Source: Hyalangium gracile
GTDB taxonomy: Bacteria > Myxococcota > Myxococcia > Myxococcales > Myxococcaceae
Direction: 5' to 3'
NCBI RefSeq assembly: GCF_020103725.1
Contig: NZ_JAHXBG010000002.1
Location: forward strand, 186,001 to 250,000
DNA: 64,000 nucleotides
In this document: piece after piece, positions 54,972-64,000 of the stretch
Layout of the letters: every line of letters starts with the position of its first letter
Numbering within the stretch: the first letter of the stretch is position 1
Made by a program: the position numbers and the translations under genes
Notes under the pieces: model-generated
Databases searched by the model: none
Told to the model about the DNA's origin: nothing
Seen by the model: only the letters and a program-made list of their open reading frames with translations

Positions 54972-55489
54972 GGCAGCTCCGCTCCCCAACGCTCCGCGAG
55001 CAGCACCCGCTTCTCGGCCACCACATCCTGCGCGGTGAAGAAGTGGATGAACTCCTCGTTGAGGGTGATCCCGCTGTAGGTGAAGTTCATCGAGCCGCTC
55101 AGGTAATACCCATCCCCGAGAAGCCCCTTCTCGTGCAGGGCCTTCTGCTCGTGTAGCTTCAGGCGCGGGTGATTGCCCGCGCGCATGACATCCAGGAAGG
55201 CCTCATTCCGGGAATCGGGCCGCGTGGCGATGTGGAGGGTCGTCCCGCTCTCCAGGAGCCGGCGCAGCACGGCGGAGAGGCGGATGGGTGCAGTGCCCCA
55301 CTCTGGCGCCAGGGTGAAGAAGGAATAGGCGCGGTTCTCCAGGACGGCGATGTCGGAGATCCACGGGGACACCAACCAGATGCACCGGCTGGGCGACACG
55401 AGCTCCGAGGCGAAGAGGGCCTGGAGCAACGCGGGGACATTGGGAGCCCTCGCCGAGGTGGACAGGTGACGGGCTTCGCGCAACATCAA
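54968..55489 (-). CDS. dpdK: Phospholipase-D-like nuclease, DpdK-like
   Basis: This is a 173-aa protein with one HKD motif: His119-x-Lys121-x4-Asp126 (LHEKGLLGDGYYLSGSMNFT), followed by the GSxN element (132-135). Single-HKD proteins of this size usually dimerise to build one phosphodiesterase active site, as in Nuc/BfiI nucleases, so DNA cleavage is the likely role. The N-terminal half (CIWLVSPWISDI) is the matching beta strand region. Start and stop codons overlap both neighbours (ATGA with dpdJ and with dpdD). A small PLD protein beside a giant helicase is typical of anti-phage systems (Dpd; compare DrmC of DISARM). Confidence 0.72.
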   Translation of the reverse strand: MMLREARHLSTSARAPNVPALLQALFASELVSPSRCIWLVSPWISDIAVLENRAYSFFTLAPEWGTAPIRLSAVLRRLLESGTTLHIATRPDSRNEAFLDVMRAGNHPRLKLHEQKALHEKGLLGDGYYLSGSMNFTYSGITLNEEFIHFFTAQDVVAEKRVLLAERWGAELP

Positions 55490-58400
55490 GGGATGACCTC
55501 CGGGCAGCGCAGCTTCACGGAGAAGCCCGTGAGTTCACGTACCACGGCTTCGACTCGCGGGAAGAGATGGAGGAACCCCACCTCGATGGGATCGGCCACC
55601 AGTTGGAGAAGTGCGCTCTTGAGCGCATCGCGCTCAGCCTCGGCCGCTACCAGCCTCACCGAGCCTCCCTCCGCGAGCGTCGTCTGCACCTGATTCCGCC
55701 AGTCCTGACTGGAGAGCTCGATCGTCCGCTCCGTGGGCCCGATGCAATCCAGGACAATCTCCCGATCCGCCTCGGGAAGGCTGGCGAACGGGTTGTAGGA
55801 CGACAGCGCCCGGGCCCGAATGATGCTCCCCCGAGGCCACAGCAGGCCGTAGATGGCCTGGTAGCGCCAGGACGCCTCCTCATGCATCCCCTGCCCCACG
55901 CTGGTGAATCCCGCCGCAAGCGCCTCGTCCTGACTGGCCACGAAGGCAAAGGGACGCGCCTCGATCTCGATGCCCAAACGGGCCTCCTCCTGCTCCCATA
56001 AGCGCAGGAGCACGCGGAGCACCTCATCCGTCTCCTGGCTGCTACCGGGACGGAGCACCCGGGCGTGGAGGGCGCAGATGACGGAGTGCGAGGTGAGCAG
56101 TCCCCGTGATGCCATGACTGCGCGCAGGTGCTCCGCGGCCCGGGATAGGCTGCGCATCCCATAGGCACCGCGGACCTCGGCGAGCGCGTCGGAGAGTTCC
56201 TGCTCTGTCTCCAGCAGCTTCAGCAAGCGGGTGAGCTCCGAGTCCACCAGCTCGAAGTCCGACGGCGCCAGCGCGCTCTCCGCGAGGAGATAGAACAGGC
56301 GTGGATCCTCCGCCGTGCGCCGGAGGATCTCCTCGACGATGCCGCCCCCTCCCATGGAGTCCTCGGTGATCCAGATCTCCCGCCACTCCTCCGAGGGAAG
56401 CGCCCCTTGCGGAGAGGGCCCCGGGTCGAGATCGAGCGTGAGATCCCCCGCATCGAACTGAGGGCAGAGGCGTTGACAGGCCTCCAGCAGGGCCCCTCCC
56501 AGGGTGGCGCAGAAGCGCTCCTGGGCCCACCGGTGCCACCCGCCATCGGGAGGCTCCCAGAGGCTGCGCGCCAGCTCGTGGAGCCGGGCCTGGACCTCGG
56601 GGTTGCGGCAGAGTTCCTCGATGTTCTTGTGGACACGGGCCTTGCCCGCTGGCTCGGCGTCCTCCTGCGCTTCCACGTCGACCACCTGGAAGATCACGTC
56701 GAGGACGGAGGAGAGCTCTTCGTCCAGCTCCGCCTCGCGCAGTTCAGCCGCGGCTTCCTTCAACGTCGACTGGGCGCCAGAGGCCTGTGTCACCAGCGCC
56801 GCCAGGTACACCTGACCCAGCCAGTCCAGCTGGAAGGTATTGGCCAGGGAGCCCAGCAGCTCGTCCTGCTGGACTCGGTGGCGGAAGTACGCGGAGCGGA
56901 AGGCTCGGAGCTTGCGCTCGCTGCCGGCTCCCGCCTCCATGCGCAGGTTCTCCGGCATCCGAAAACGGAAGCGGATGCCATCCACGTCCTTGACGAAACC
57001 CACTGCTGCGGGAGGTCCACCGGGTGACTCGCAAAACCGGAGGGAGAGGCACCGCTCCTCGTACTGAACCTTGAGCTCCGCCTCGCAGCCAATCGCGAAC
57101 CGGCGGACGTGGATGCGTGAGTCGAGGTTGTGGGTGAAGTAGCGCACGTCCTCGAAGAGGCGCGCCCAGGGAGTCCCCGCGGGAGGCCGGATGGCCACCC
57201 CGTCGTCCTCGGAGAAGATCTGGCTGCGCCACTCCAGCGTACCTCGCGAGCTGGCCTGGACGGCCCGCTCCGTCACCTGGGTCTTCAGAACCCAGGGGCG
57301 GATGCACCGGACGGGCACCACCTTCCCGTCCTGGATCATCTGGAAGATCCCCGCCTCCTCGAACTCCGCGCACCAGGACGTAACGGGCATGTCCTGGTTC
57401 TCGTCCACCAGGTTGGGCGGGGGGATCCAGTGTTTGATGTCCCCGCGGCTGATGGCGAATCGACGGGTGACATTGCCAGGAGTCAGCACCCGCATGGCCT
57501 GGACGATGGGCATGACGTCCTTGCCCTCCTCGTCGCGGCTGGTCTCCGGCGGGTTGATGATGGTGACCTCGGGCAGGTTGAGGTCACTGAAGAGGTTCTC
57601 GGGGACGAAGTCGGGCAACGGGGCGTTGCGCGCCTGGAGATCCTGGCTCCCCTCCCCTGCCTGAACCTGGAGGCGAGCCCACTTCGAGCGCAGCCGCCGG
57701 AGCATGGTGGGAACGACCGAGGCCAGCAGCGCTCGTGGTGGCTCCCACAGGACGGCGATCACCTCTTCTGGCGGAATCTGCAGGGCCTTGGAGAGGTAGG
57801 ACTCGAGCTCTCGTCGAAGTCCTTCCTCGGTCAGTAACTCCTCCAGGAGCCGGGCCTCCAACTGCTGCCGCTGAACCGCCGGGAGGTACCTGTCCGAGGC
57901 TGGCTTGGTGAAGTCGTACCAGACACTGCCCCTGCCCGCGTTCGCGGGCAGCTTCGTCGCCACCCAGTCCATCAGCGCGTACGTGGCTTGCATCCGCAAC
58001 ACGTGCCTGTTGAGCGTGGGCAGCGAACGCCCTTCCAGTTGGGGATCGAAGAGTTGATCGTACCCCTGGTAGGCCAGCCGATCCCGGCCGTAGTCGGACA
58101 ACACCACCACCGTCCACGGGCGCATCGTCCGCCGGCGCCCGGCGCGCCCCTTGCGCTGGAGAAACGAGGCCACGTCGCGCGGGGCCTTGTGCTGCATCAC
58201 CGCGCCGACCTCGGGATCGTTGTAGCCCACCTCCAACGAGGCCGTGGCCACCACCACGTCGCTGTCACGGTCGACGCCCACGTCCTGCGAGGAGGTACGG
58301 CTGATCTGGAGCGGATGCTTGAGATCGTGCCCCAGTTCCTGGGGCAGGACCCACGCCTGCCCGGCCTGGAACTGCGAGAAGTTCGGGCTCTCTGGAGGCA

Positions 58401-59985
58401 CGCGGAGGGCGGCCAGCGGCTCCTTGATGTGACGTCCAAAGGGCCCATAACCCTCGGCGCTGCGCAGGTCGTGGTAGAGCCGGTTGGTCACGTCCAGGTC
58501 GTCGGTGAAGCAATACACTCGCTTGCCATAGGCGCCCTCGCTGAGCCCGTTCTGGGGATCCAGCGTCCGCCGCAGCAGCATGGCCGTCTGGATGCTCGTG
58601 GACAGGAGGCTCGTGCCTGAGGCGGGATCGCCCCGGAGCGCCAGCTGGTACTCCATGCCCTCCTCCACCATCGGGCCGCTGGGAGAGATCTCCTCCACGG
58701 AGGAAGGGGGCAGACCCACGAGCCGGGAGAAGAAGTCCGTGGCATCCCGCAGCGTGGCCGACAGTCCCGTGAAGTGAAGCGGACTGCCCAGCGCATGGCG
58801 ATAGCGCCGCAGGACGTGCGCGACCTGCGCGCCATGGACGCCGTGGTATGTGTGCACCTCGTCCAGCAGGACGATGCGGGGACGATACGAGGTCCCCAGA
58901 CCGAAGAGATGACCGAACTGAGAACTGCTCAGCTGACGGTTGAGCATCTCGGTAGTGGTGAAGAGGATGTCCGGCGGCACGTGCACCAGCCGGTCGCGCG
59001 TGAGGACGATCTCGTCCTCCTCGACCTTGCCTGGACAGTCGGGAGATTCGCAGCGCAGACGTTCCCTGCCTGCTGCCAGATCCTCCTTCCTCCACTGGAG
59101 AACCCCCTCGCACACGGGGCATCGCAGGACGGGGCAGGCGAAGCTCCCACTCCTCTCCACCCAGGCTTTGTTGCTCCGCAGCGAGTCGGCCGAGGCCTGT
59201 TGCGGAGTGAGGCCCGAGAAGGCGGCCACGATCAGCTTGCGGCCCGCCGGGAGCACTCCATCCAGGCGGCGAGCCTGCAGGAAGGTCTCGGAGAGCTGAT
59301 CCTTGAGCAACTCCGTCCGCGGGTACACCGCGAGCGCCTTGGTGAAGTACTGCCCGGGGCGAATGAGCCCCGCGAGGTACGAGAGCGCGGGAAGGTAGAA
59401 GGCCAGGGTCTTGCCAGTCCCCGTGCCCGCGCAGACGATCATTCCCCGGGGCCGGCTTTCCTCGAGGTCACCGAGCATCCGCTGAGTGGCACGAAGCTGG
59501 AAGTCCGCGAGATGGAGGGGCTTTCCCCCCGCGTTGAGCAGCGCCTCGAAGGCCTGCCAACCCGTAGCCGGGAGACGGACCTCCGGCCGCATCCGGTTCA
59601 GCGCTTCGGCTGGCTGGATGTGCCGGGCCGGATACCGGCGAGGGCGCAACGCGAAGCGGTAGTCGCTCACCAGGGTGGGCGCGTTCTCCCACCGCTTCTT
59701 CGGGAAGAGCTGCCGCAGGCGCGCCATGAGGCGCGTCGTCTCGGCCATGCGCGTCCGGTACAGGGAGCGCCCCGCGATGTGGAACTCGAACAGGAGTCCT
59801 CGCTCGATGAGCTCCTCGCAGAGTTGGCCGGCGGCCACCTGCTCGTCGCGCTCGGAGAGAAAGTCGGCGGCGAACTGGCGCACCTCATCGTCGGAGAAGC
59901 CGCCATCACACAGGCCCCAGCTGAGCTGTCGGGCCTCTTCGCGTTCCAGGGTGTCGAGAAAGTCGCGGAGCAGTTCGAACGTCAT
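55486..59985 (-). CDS. dpdJ: Giant DExH helicase, DpdJ-like
   Basis: This is a 1499-aa superfamily 2 helicase. The helicase core is in the N-terminal half: Walker A AGTGTGKT (186-193), DEVH (375-378), GLSAT (407-411) and QRKGRAGRR (about 608-616). A four- or five-Cys zinc site (Cys284, 289, 292, 312, 317) is inserted between motifs I and II. The C-terminal 800 residues are of unknown fold. The arrangement fits DpdJ of the 7-deazaguanine DNA restriction system; DrmA-type helicases of DISARM are a possible alternative. It should translocate on or remodel DNA and license cleavage by the PLD protein, whose ATG overlaps its stop. GGGAG lies 5 nt before ATG 59985. Confidence 0.7.
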   Translation of the reverse strand: MTFELLRDFLDTLEREEARQLSWGLCDGGFSDDEVRQFAADFLSERDEQVAAGQLCEELIERGLLFEFHIAGRSLYRTRMAETTRLMARLRQLFPKKRWENAPTLVSDYRFALRPRRYPARHIQPAEALNRMRPEVRLPATGWQAFEALLNAGGKPLHLADFQLRATQRMLGDLEESRPRGMIVCAGTGTGKTLAFYLPALSYLAGLIRPGQYFTKALAVYPRTELLKDQLSETFLQARRLDGVLPAGRKLIVAAFSGLTPQQASADSLRSNKAWVERSGSFACPVLRCPVCEGVLQWRKEDLAAGRERLRCESPDCPGKVEEDEIVLTRDRLVHVPPDILFTTTEMLNRQLSSSQFGHLFGLGTSYRPRIVLLDEVHTYHGVHGAQVAHVLRRYRHALGSPLHFTGLSATLRDATDFFSRLVGLPPSSVEEISPSGPMVEEGMEYQLALRGDPASGTSLLSTSIQTAMLLRRTLDPQNGLSEGAYGKRVYCFTDDLDVTNRLYHDLRSAEGYGPFGRHIKEPLAALRVPPESPNFSQFQAGQAWVLPQELGHDLKHPLQISRTSSQDVGVDRDSDVVVATASLEVGYNDPEVGAVMQHKAPRDVASFLQRKGRAGRRRTMRPWTVVVLSDYGRDRLAYQGYDQLFDPQLEGRSLPTLNRHVLRMQATYALMDWVATKLPANAGRGSVWYDFTKPASDRYLPAVQRQQLEARLLEELLTEEGLRRELESYLSKALQIPPEEVIAVLWEPPRALLASVVPTMLRRLRSKWARLQVQAGEGSQDLQARNAPLPDFVPENLFSDLNLPEVTIINPPETSRDEEGKDVMPIVQAMRVLTPGNVTRRFAISRGDIKHWIPPPNLVDENQDMPVTSWCAEFEEAGIFQMIQDGKVVPVRCIRPWVLKTQVTERAVQASSRGTLEWRSQIFSEDDGVAIRPPAGTPWARLFEDVRYFTHNLDSRIHVRRFAIGCEAELKVQYEERCLSLRFCESPGGPPAAVGFVKDVDGIRFRFRMPENLRMEAGAGSERKLRAFRSAYFRHRVQQDELLGSLANTFQLDWLGQVYLAALVTQASGAQSTLKEAAAELREAELDEELSSVLDVIFQVVDVEAQEDAEPAGKARVHKNIEELCRNPEVQARLHELARSLWEPPDGGWHRWAQERFCATLGGALLEACQRLCPQFDAGDLTLDLDPGPSPQGALPSEEWREIWITEDSMGGGGIVEEILRRTAEDPRLFYLLAESALAPSDFELVDSELTRLLKLLETEQELSDALAEVRGAYGMRSLSRAAEHLRAVMASRGLLTSHSVICALHARVLRPGSSQETDEVLRVLLRLWEQEEARLGIEIEARPFAFVASQDEALAAGFTSVGQGMHEEASWRYQAIYGLLWPRGSIIRARALSSYNPFASLPEADREIVLDCIGPTERTIELSSQDWRNQVQTTLAEGGSVRLVAAEAERDALKSALLQLVADPIEVGFLHLFPRVEAVVRELTGFSVKLRCPEVIP

Positions 59986-59995
59986 AAGGCTCCCG

Positions 59996-60700
59996 TCAGG
60001 CTAGGCGGATGCGGAAGGTGGAAGTGAGCCGGTTGGAGACGAGCCAGGCACGCACGGAGTCCGTCCACAGATCGAGCGGAGCTCCCTGCTGTGAGACGGC
60101 CTCACGGAGGAAGCTCACCACTTCCTTGGGCACGTTGTCGCTGCCGAGCTTGCGCCACTCCGCGTCGATGTCCTGGAGCGCCTGCTTGAAGGCCTCGAGT
60201 TCAGCGGCGCTCCGAGGAGGCGTCCGGTTCCTCTGCTGGAGCGCCAGGACGCGCCCGCGCACCGCGTTCACCGTAGGGGTGAAGGCTGGGATCTTCTGGA
60301 GGATGATGAGGAGCTCATCGGAGAACCCCCGCAGCTTTCCGACGACATGGCTCGTCCATGCCTCCACCTGCGCGCGCTCGAGGGGCTCGAGGATCTTCTC
60401 CACCTTGTCCTTCAGCTGGGAGAACGGCTTGTCCAGCGCCTGATCGGGCGACGTGATGTAGGCGGCCCGGAACTCTCCCACCAGCTTGCTGATCGACTCC
60501 GCCAGCCCGGGAGGGACCGTGGACATGCCCTCGGAGCGCAGCAGCGCGGCCGTCGCGGAGAACTGCTGGAGCCGGACCTGGAGCTTCTCGATCTGCTCTC
60601 GGCGCGTCGTGAAGCGATTGAGCTGGTCGAGCTGCCGCTGGAGCTGGAGCTTCGTGTCGATCAGCTGGGGCAACTGCTGGATCTGCTCCTGCATCCTCAT
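59996..60700 (-). CDS. dpdI: DpdI-like helical protein
   Basis: This is a 234-aa protein, almost entirely helical, with a coiled-coil N-terminus (MRMQEQIQQLPQLIDTKLQL, RREQIEKLQVRLQQFSA). There is no signal peptide and no catalytic motif. It is called DpdI from its place between the ATPase (dpdH) and helicase (dpdJ) genes in an operon with G-H-I-J-K order. It probably bridges subunits. ATG 60700 overlaps the dpdH stop (ATGA); ATG 60694 is also possible. Ten bases separate it from dpdJ. Confidence 0.55.
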   Translation of the reverse strand: MRMQEQIQQLPQLIDTKLQLQRQLDQLNRFTTRREQIEKLQVRLQQFSATAALLRSEGMSTVPPGLAESISKLVGEFRAAYITSPDQALDKPFSQLKDKVEKILEPLERAQVEAWTSHVVGKLRGFSDELLIILQKIPAFTPTVNAVRGRVLALQQRNRTPPRSAAELEAFKQALQDIDAEWRKLGSDNVPKEVVSFLREAVSQQGAPLDLWTDSVRAWLVSNRLTSTFRIRLA

Positions 60701-63700
60701 CCTTCACTCCTTTTGAGCTCCTCGGCCAGCTTCTCCATGGTGGCCAGCGCCGTGGTGATGGCCTCACGTGCCACTTCCAGCTCCTGCCCGCCCTCGGTCC
60801 GGAGTTGGGTGAGGTCGGAGTTCACTCGGTTGCTCGAAGCGTTCAGGAACCGCTGCGCCCGCTCGATGAAGGTCTCGATCGAAGACATTCCCGCGTGGTG
60901 GTCGCGCGAGAGATCCACGATCCGTTTGTCCGAGTTCTTCTGCTCCCGGAGGCGCGCGATGGCGGCCAGCGTCGTCCCTGCGCTGGGGGTCAGCGTCTCG
61001 ACGCGCTTGATGGCCTCCTCGAGATCATTCAGGTTGATCCCCACGAAGGCGCCCGCGTCACGGGCCTTCGTCATGGTTGTGCGCAACCCGGCGAGGAGTT
61101 CCTTCCAATCCGTGGATGGCTCGATCACCTGTGTCACCCGAGACTCCCAGTCCAGATGGCGCTCCTGCTCCTCGGCCAGGGCCTTGTCGAGGAGTTCGTC
61201 CACCTTCTGGCGCACCTTCGTGATCGGCTCGAGCTCGATGCCCTTCAGGTCTTGCGGGAGGACTTCGTGCGGACGCCAGTCCTTCAAGAGCCGCTCGAGC
61301 GGCTCGACGATCCGCACGCCATCGACGATCTGGACGGCACGACGCCCACCCTTGGTGCACCCGGTCCGGCTCACGACGATCTGCTGGAGCTTCTGCCGGT
61401 TGCTGGAGAGCACCTTCGTGAGCGCCTTCCAACTGGCTCCGCGCGCCTCCGAGGCAGGAGCCCATTCCGAGAACAGGACATCCACCACCTCCTCGATCGA
61501 ACCTGCCTTCGTATAGGCGGGGCGCCCGGCCAGCCGTGCTCCCAAGGTCAGGAGCTCGACAGCGGCCGGCACGGGATCGAAGGCAGTTTCAGACTCGGTG
61601 GGAGCCTGGATGCGCGCGAGCACGAGACTGGTCCACCGGTCGAGCCGGGAAGTGAAGGCCCTGAGGTACCTCGCCCCGCCCGGGAATCCCCAGTGTCCAT
61701 GCCGATGGAAGCGAAGCAGTCCCTCCAGGGCGAGCGCGGTGGCGCGGAACTCCTCGGCGGTCTCGTGCTCGGGGATGCGGAGGGATATCGCCGTCGAGTG
61801 AAACTGGAGGCTCTGCCGATGGAAGTTGATGCTCTTGACCTGAAACCCACCAGTCTCGCTCACGAAGTGCTTGATGAGGAGCAGGGACGGATCCCAGAGG
61901 TGGTGTCCCGTGATGGCGGCGTGCAGATGCTCCCGGAGCGTCTGCGTGAGGGCACTGGCGAGCGTCCCTCCCTTCAGCCAGGCATTGAGTTGCTCCAGTT
62001 GCTCGTCGAGCTTCGCGTCCTTGGGATCCTGCCGGGATTCCGGGGCCACAGGCGGAACGCCCGGGGTCGCCTTCGGACCCGTGGGGATGAGAGGAGCAGG
62101 CGTAGGCGCGATCGCGACGGGTTCCTCTCTCTCCACACCCAGCGGCGGAAGATCGAAGGCCTCGTGGATGACCGGATCGAGGTCGACGAGCTCACGGCTC
62201 GAGGACCAGAACTCCAGCAGCACCTCGCGCCTGTCGCCGTGGTTCGGGTCCCTCCGGTGGATCTTGTCGGTGACCGCGATGGGCAGACCGGCCTTGCCGG
62301 TGCCGAAGTGGGCTCGCAAGGCAGGGGATGGGAAGTGTCCGGCCTTCAGATCGTCGGTGTACGTCTCCAGGGTGTGCTTGAGAACATCCTTGATGAGGAG
62401 CCGTGGCACGAACCGTCCCGGGCTGACGCGCTCCTGCATGCGCTGGAGCGCCAGGGCGTTGAACGGATAGAGCCCAACGCCATCGCGCTGGCCGAAGGCG
62501 TGGTGGCATTTCTCCTGAAAAGGACACTCCTCGCAGGCATTGGGCGGCTTCGCGGCCTGCTCGCTGCCCTGGTGCACGCCTTCGAACCAACCCTTGAGCT
62601 CGTTTGCGGGTACGCGGGACGCGTTGAGGTAGCGCGCGACGAACTGCTGGATCTCCCCACTCTGCTCCATCTCCGTTGTCGCATGTGAGTCGATGTCTAG
62701 GTTGACGGTGAAGGACGTCCGGTGCTTCACCGTCTCCCTGAAGTCGCGGAAGTAGCCGCTGGTACACGCCAGGGCCGTGCGGATGCCACAGAGAGGGCGA
62801 TGGCCTTCCTGAGCGCTGCGGACCAGGAGTGCCTCGAGCAGCTGGTGCTCGATTCCCTGGAGCTTGGCGAAATCCTCGATGAGGAGGATGAGCTCGACGC
62901 CCTTCTCCGCGAGGACTTCGCGCACCTCGGTCATCAGCTTCAGCAGCCCCTCTCCTCGCAGATGCAACAATGAGGAAATGGACGCATCCAGGTTGAAGTT
63001 GAGCCAGCGGACCGCTTCCTGGAGCACGCTAGGGTCGCTGAGCTGGAAGTACACTTCCCGAGCGGCGGCGCCAGCCTGATTCACTTCATCCAGCCTGAAG
63101 CTGAGATCGGCCTCCGTGAACTTCCTTCGCTCCGTCAGGCGCTCCACCCGATCAGAGCGACCCAGCACGTGGGTCGCCAGCCGATCGATGATGCCGCCAT
63201 CCGACAGGAAGTGCTTCCGGAAGACCGGGTCGTACAACAGGGCGGGCAAGGTCTGGACGCAGTACTCCTGCCCCTCCGTGAGGCCCACCATCCCATGAGC
63301 CCCGTTGGGGCCGATCTCAGTAGCGATGTTGTTGAGCAGCAGTTCGCGCGCCCGGCCCTCGGTGAGGGAGTCCGTCTCCTCATGCAGGCGCTTGCGGAAG
63401 GTGTCGAACCGCTCGCCCTCCAGGTCTCCGACGATCCGCTCGATAACGGAGCGCAGGTTGGTTCCCACCTTGGGAATGAGGAGGGGACGGCGCTTCTCCG
63501 TCTCGGGGATCTGGGTATGTAACCACCGAATGAGGTGGGACTTGCCCGTGCCCGCGTCCCCCAGGACGGGAACAAAGGCAAAGGACGAAGGACTCAGGAA
63601 GTCCTTCAGGAGTTCCTGCTCGCTGTAGGCCCGCGAAGCGGTGCCGTCCTGCAGGTCCTGGCGGGTCATCAACACGGGATGGTGCGTGGCGAGGAAGACC

Positions 63701-63777
63701 TCCTGAGGCACCTGAAGCGCCTCGGTGTCCATTACCTGCTCCACGCGCTCCCGCTTCCAGCAGTCGTACCGCTTCAT
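60697..63777 (-). CDS. dpdH: Large P-loop ATPase, DpdH-like
   Basis: This is a 1026-aa ATPase. The N-terminal AAA-like domain has Walker A GDAGTGKS (73-80) and a Walker-B-like VELILLIEDF (about 294-303). A small Cys cluster (CEECPFQEKC, about 412) may bind zinc. The C-terminal 350 residues are largely helical with coiled-coil stretches (KALAEEQERHLDWESRVTQV, RFLNASSNRVNSDLTQL). ATG 63777 overlaps the stop of the upstream partial gene, which fixes the start; the frame is open further to 63906, but that part overlaps the upstream gene. In Dpd systems DpdH is the ATPase of the restriction module; the STAND or AAA subclass cannot be set by eye. Confidence 0.68.
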   Translation of the reverse strand: MKRYDCWKRERVEQVMDTEALQVPQEVFLATHHPVLMTRQDLQDGTASRAYSEQELLKDFLSPSSFAFVPVLGDAGTGKSHLIRWLHTQIPETEKRRPLLIPKVGTNLRSVIERIVGDLEGERFDTFRKRLHEETDSLTEGRARELLLNNIATEIGPNGAHGMVGLTEGQEYCVQTLPALLYDPVFRKHFLSDGGIIDRLATHVLGRSDRVERLTERRKFTEADLSFRLDEVNQAGAAAREVYFQLSDPSVLQEAVRWLNFNLDASISSLLHLRGEGLLKLMTEVREVLAEKGVELILLIEDFAKLQGIEHQLLEALLVRSAQEGHRPLCGIRTALACTSGYFRDFRETVKHRTSFTVNLDIDSHATTEMEQSGEIQQFVARYLNASRVPANELKGWFEGVHQGSEQAAKPPNACEECPFQEKCHHAFGQRDGVGLYPFNALALQRMQERVSPGRFVPRLLIKDVLKHTLETYTDDLKAGHFPSPALRAHFGTGKAGLPIAVTDKIHRRDPNHGDRREVLLEFWSSSRELVDLDPVIHEAFDLPPLGVEREEPVAIAPTPAPLIPTGPKATPGVPPVAPESRQDPKDAKLDEQLEQLNAWLKGGTLASALTQTLREHLHAAITGHHLWDPSLLLIKHFVSETGGFQVKSINFHRQSLQFHSTAISLRIPEHETAEEFRATALALEGLLRFHRHGHWGFPGGARYLRAFTSRLDRWTSLVLARIQAPTESETAFDPVPAAVELLTLGARLAGRPAYTKAGSIEEVVDVLFSEWAPASEARGASWKALTKVLSSNRQKLQQIVVSRTGCTKGGRRAVQIVDGVRIVEPLERLLKDWRPHEVLPQDLKGIELEPITKVRQKVDELLDKALAEEQERHLDWESRVTQVIEPSTDWKELLAGLRTTMTKARDAGAFVGINLNDLEEAIKRVETLTPSAGTTLAAIARLREQKNSDKRIVDLSRDHHAGMSSIETFIERAQRFLNASSNRVNSDLTQLRTEGGQELEVAREAITTALATMEKLAEELKRSEG

Positions 63778-64000
63778 CCGCGTGCCTCCCCCCGCCACCG
63801 GACCTGCGAGTAGAGCACCACCTGATCGTCGTCTGGCAGTTGGACCGCGTCCGCATCGGACGCGTGGGACATTTCCACCACGCCCTCCTCCTGGAGACGG
63901 AGCCACGCATGGGCGCTGGCCCGGGTCAGGGTGCGACCATCCAGCGGCTTCGAGCGGCCCGCCTGCTCATTCTCACGCCGGAACACGCCTTCCTCGAAGA
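63774..64000 (-). CDS. dpdG: 3' end of upstream operon gene, probably dpdG (partial)
   Basis: This is the C-terminal 74 residues of a gene that enters from the right edge; the frame is open to base 64000 and no start is visible. The fragment (ASAHAWLRLQEEGVVEMSHASDADAVQLPDDDQVVLYSQVRW) looks like a winged-helix-like end with an acidic beta hairpin. Its TGA overlaps the dpdH ATG (ATGA at 63774-63777), so it belongs to the same operon. The dpdG name rests only on gene order and needs the missing part to confirm. Confidence 0.45.
   Translation of the reverse strand, partial: FEEGVFRRENEQAGRSKPLDGRTLTRASAHAWLRLQEEGVVEMSHASDADAVQLPDDDQVVLYSQVRWRGEARG

Overview
The window is high-GC DNA with strong third-position GC bias, densely packed genes and many exported or lipidated proteins. 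The best fit is a myxobacterium of the Cystobacterineae type (Myxococcus, Archangium, Cystobacter or Stigmatella relatives). The pointers are a LonD/BsgA-like Lon protease, a phosphofructokinase gene directly followed by a Pkn4-like Ser/Thr kinase as in Myxococcus xanthus, an FHA-containing sigma54 activator, an imuA-imuB pair under a Myxococcus-type LexA box, and many large beta-propeller lipoproteins. All assignments come from reading the sequence and from recalled family knowledge; no database was searched.

Layout. 1-5.0 kb: a Spy-like periplasmic protein, the SOS mutagenesis pair imuB/imuA (minus strand), a small zinc-ribbon membrane protein and a VWA lipoprotein. 5.1-7.7 kb: lon with a strong terminator. 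7.7-13.5 kb: a Fur-box-associated, degenerate heme oxygenase, a cell-wall amidase, an overlapping FHA-membrane protein and serine protease pair, and a secreted protein with an HExxH protease. 13.6-15.7 kb: a small ORF translationally coupled to an XRE-cupin regulator behind a palindrome-bearing promoter, then a 46% methionine protein and a cyclic-nucleotide-binding protein. 15.9-20.1 kb: a two-domain patatin protein and a GerW/YtfJ-like protein.

20.4-27.3 kb is a tight plus-strand run: a PAS histidine kinase, two exported proteins of unknown family, a lipoprotein and two tandem trypsin-like lipoproteins. 28.6-36.8 kb is another run: pfk, pkn4, an exported protein, an FHA-GAF sigma54 activator and two lipoproteins. 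36.8-49.2 kb holds surface and secreted proteins: a SnoaL-like protein, a collagen-like protein with 48 Gly-X-Y triplets, a 21-unit Kelch protein, a beta/gamma-crystallin lipoprotein, a repetitive glycine-zipper protein behind a possible sigma54 promoter, a cytochrome c and a 14-unit RCC1 protein. 49.4-52.5 kb holds a zinc-finger membrane protein, a B12-type radical SAM protein and a frameshifted small lipoprotein gene.

The right end (52.7-64.0 kb, minus strand) is the most striking part. It is a tightly coupled operon, with stop and start codons overlapping at four of its five junctions, that encodes a 1499-aa helicase, a single-HKD phospholipase-D-like nuclease, a 1026-aa P-loop ATPase and two proteins of unknown fold, and it continues past the window edge. 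Domain content and gene order match the dpdG-H-I-J-K plus dpdD restriction part of the Dpd system (7-deazaguanine DNA modification). The modification genes dpdA/B/C and the preQ0 synthesis genes would lie to the right of the window. No rRNA, tRNA, CRISPR array or insertion sequence was seen.
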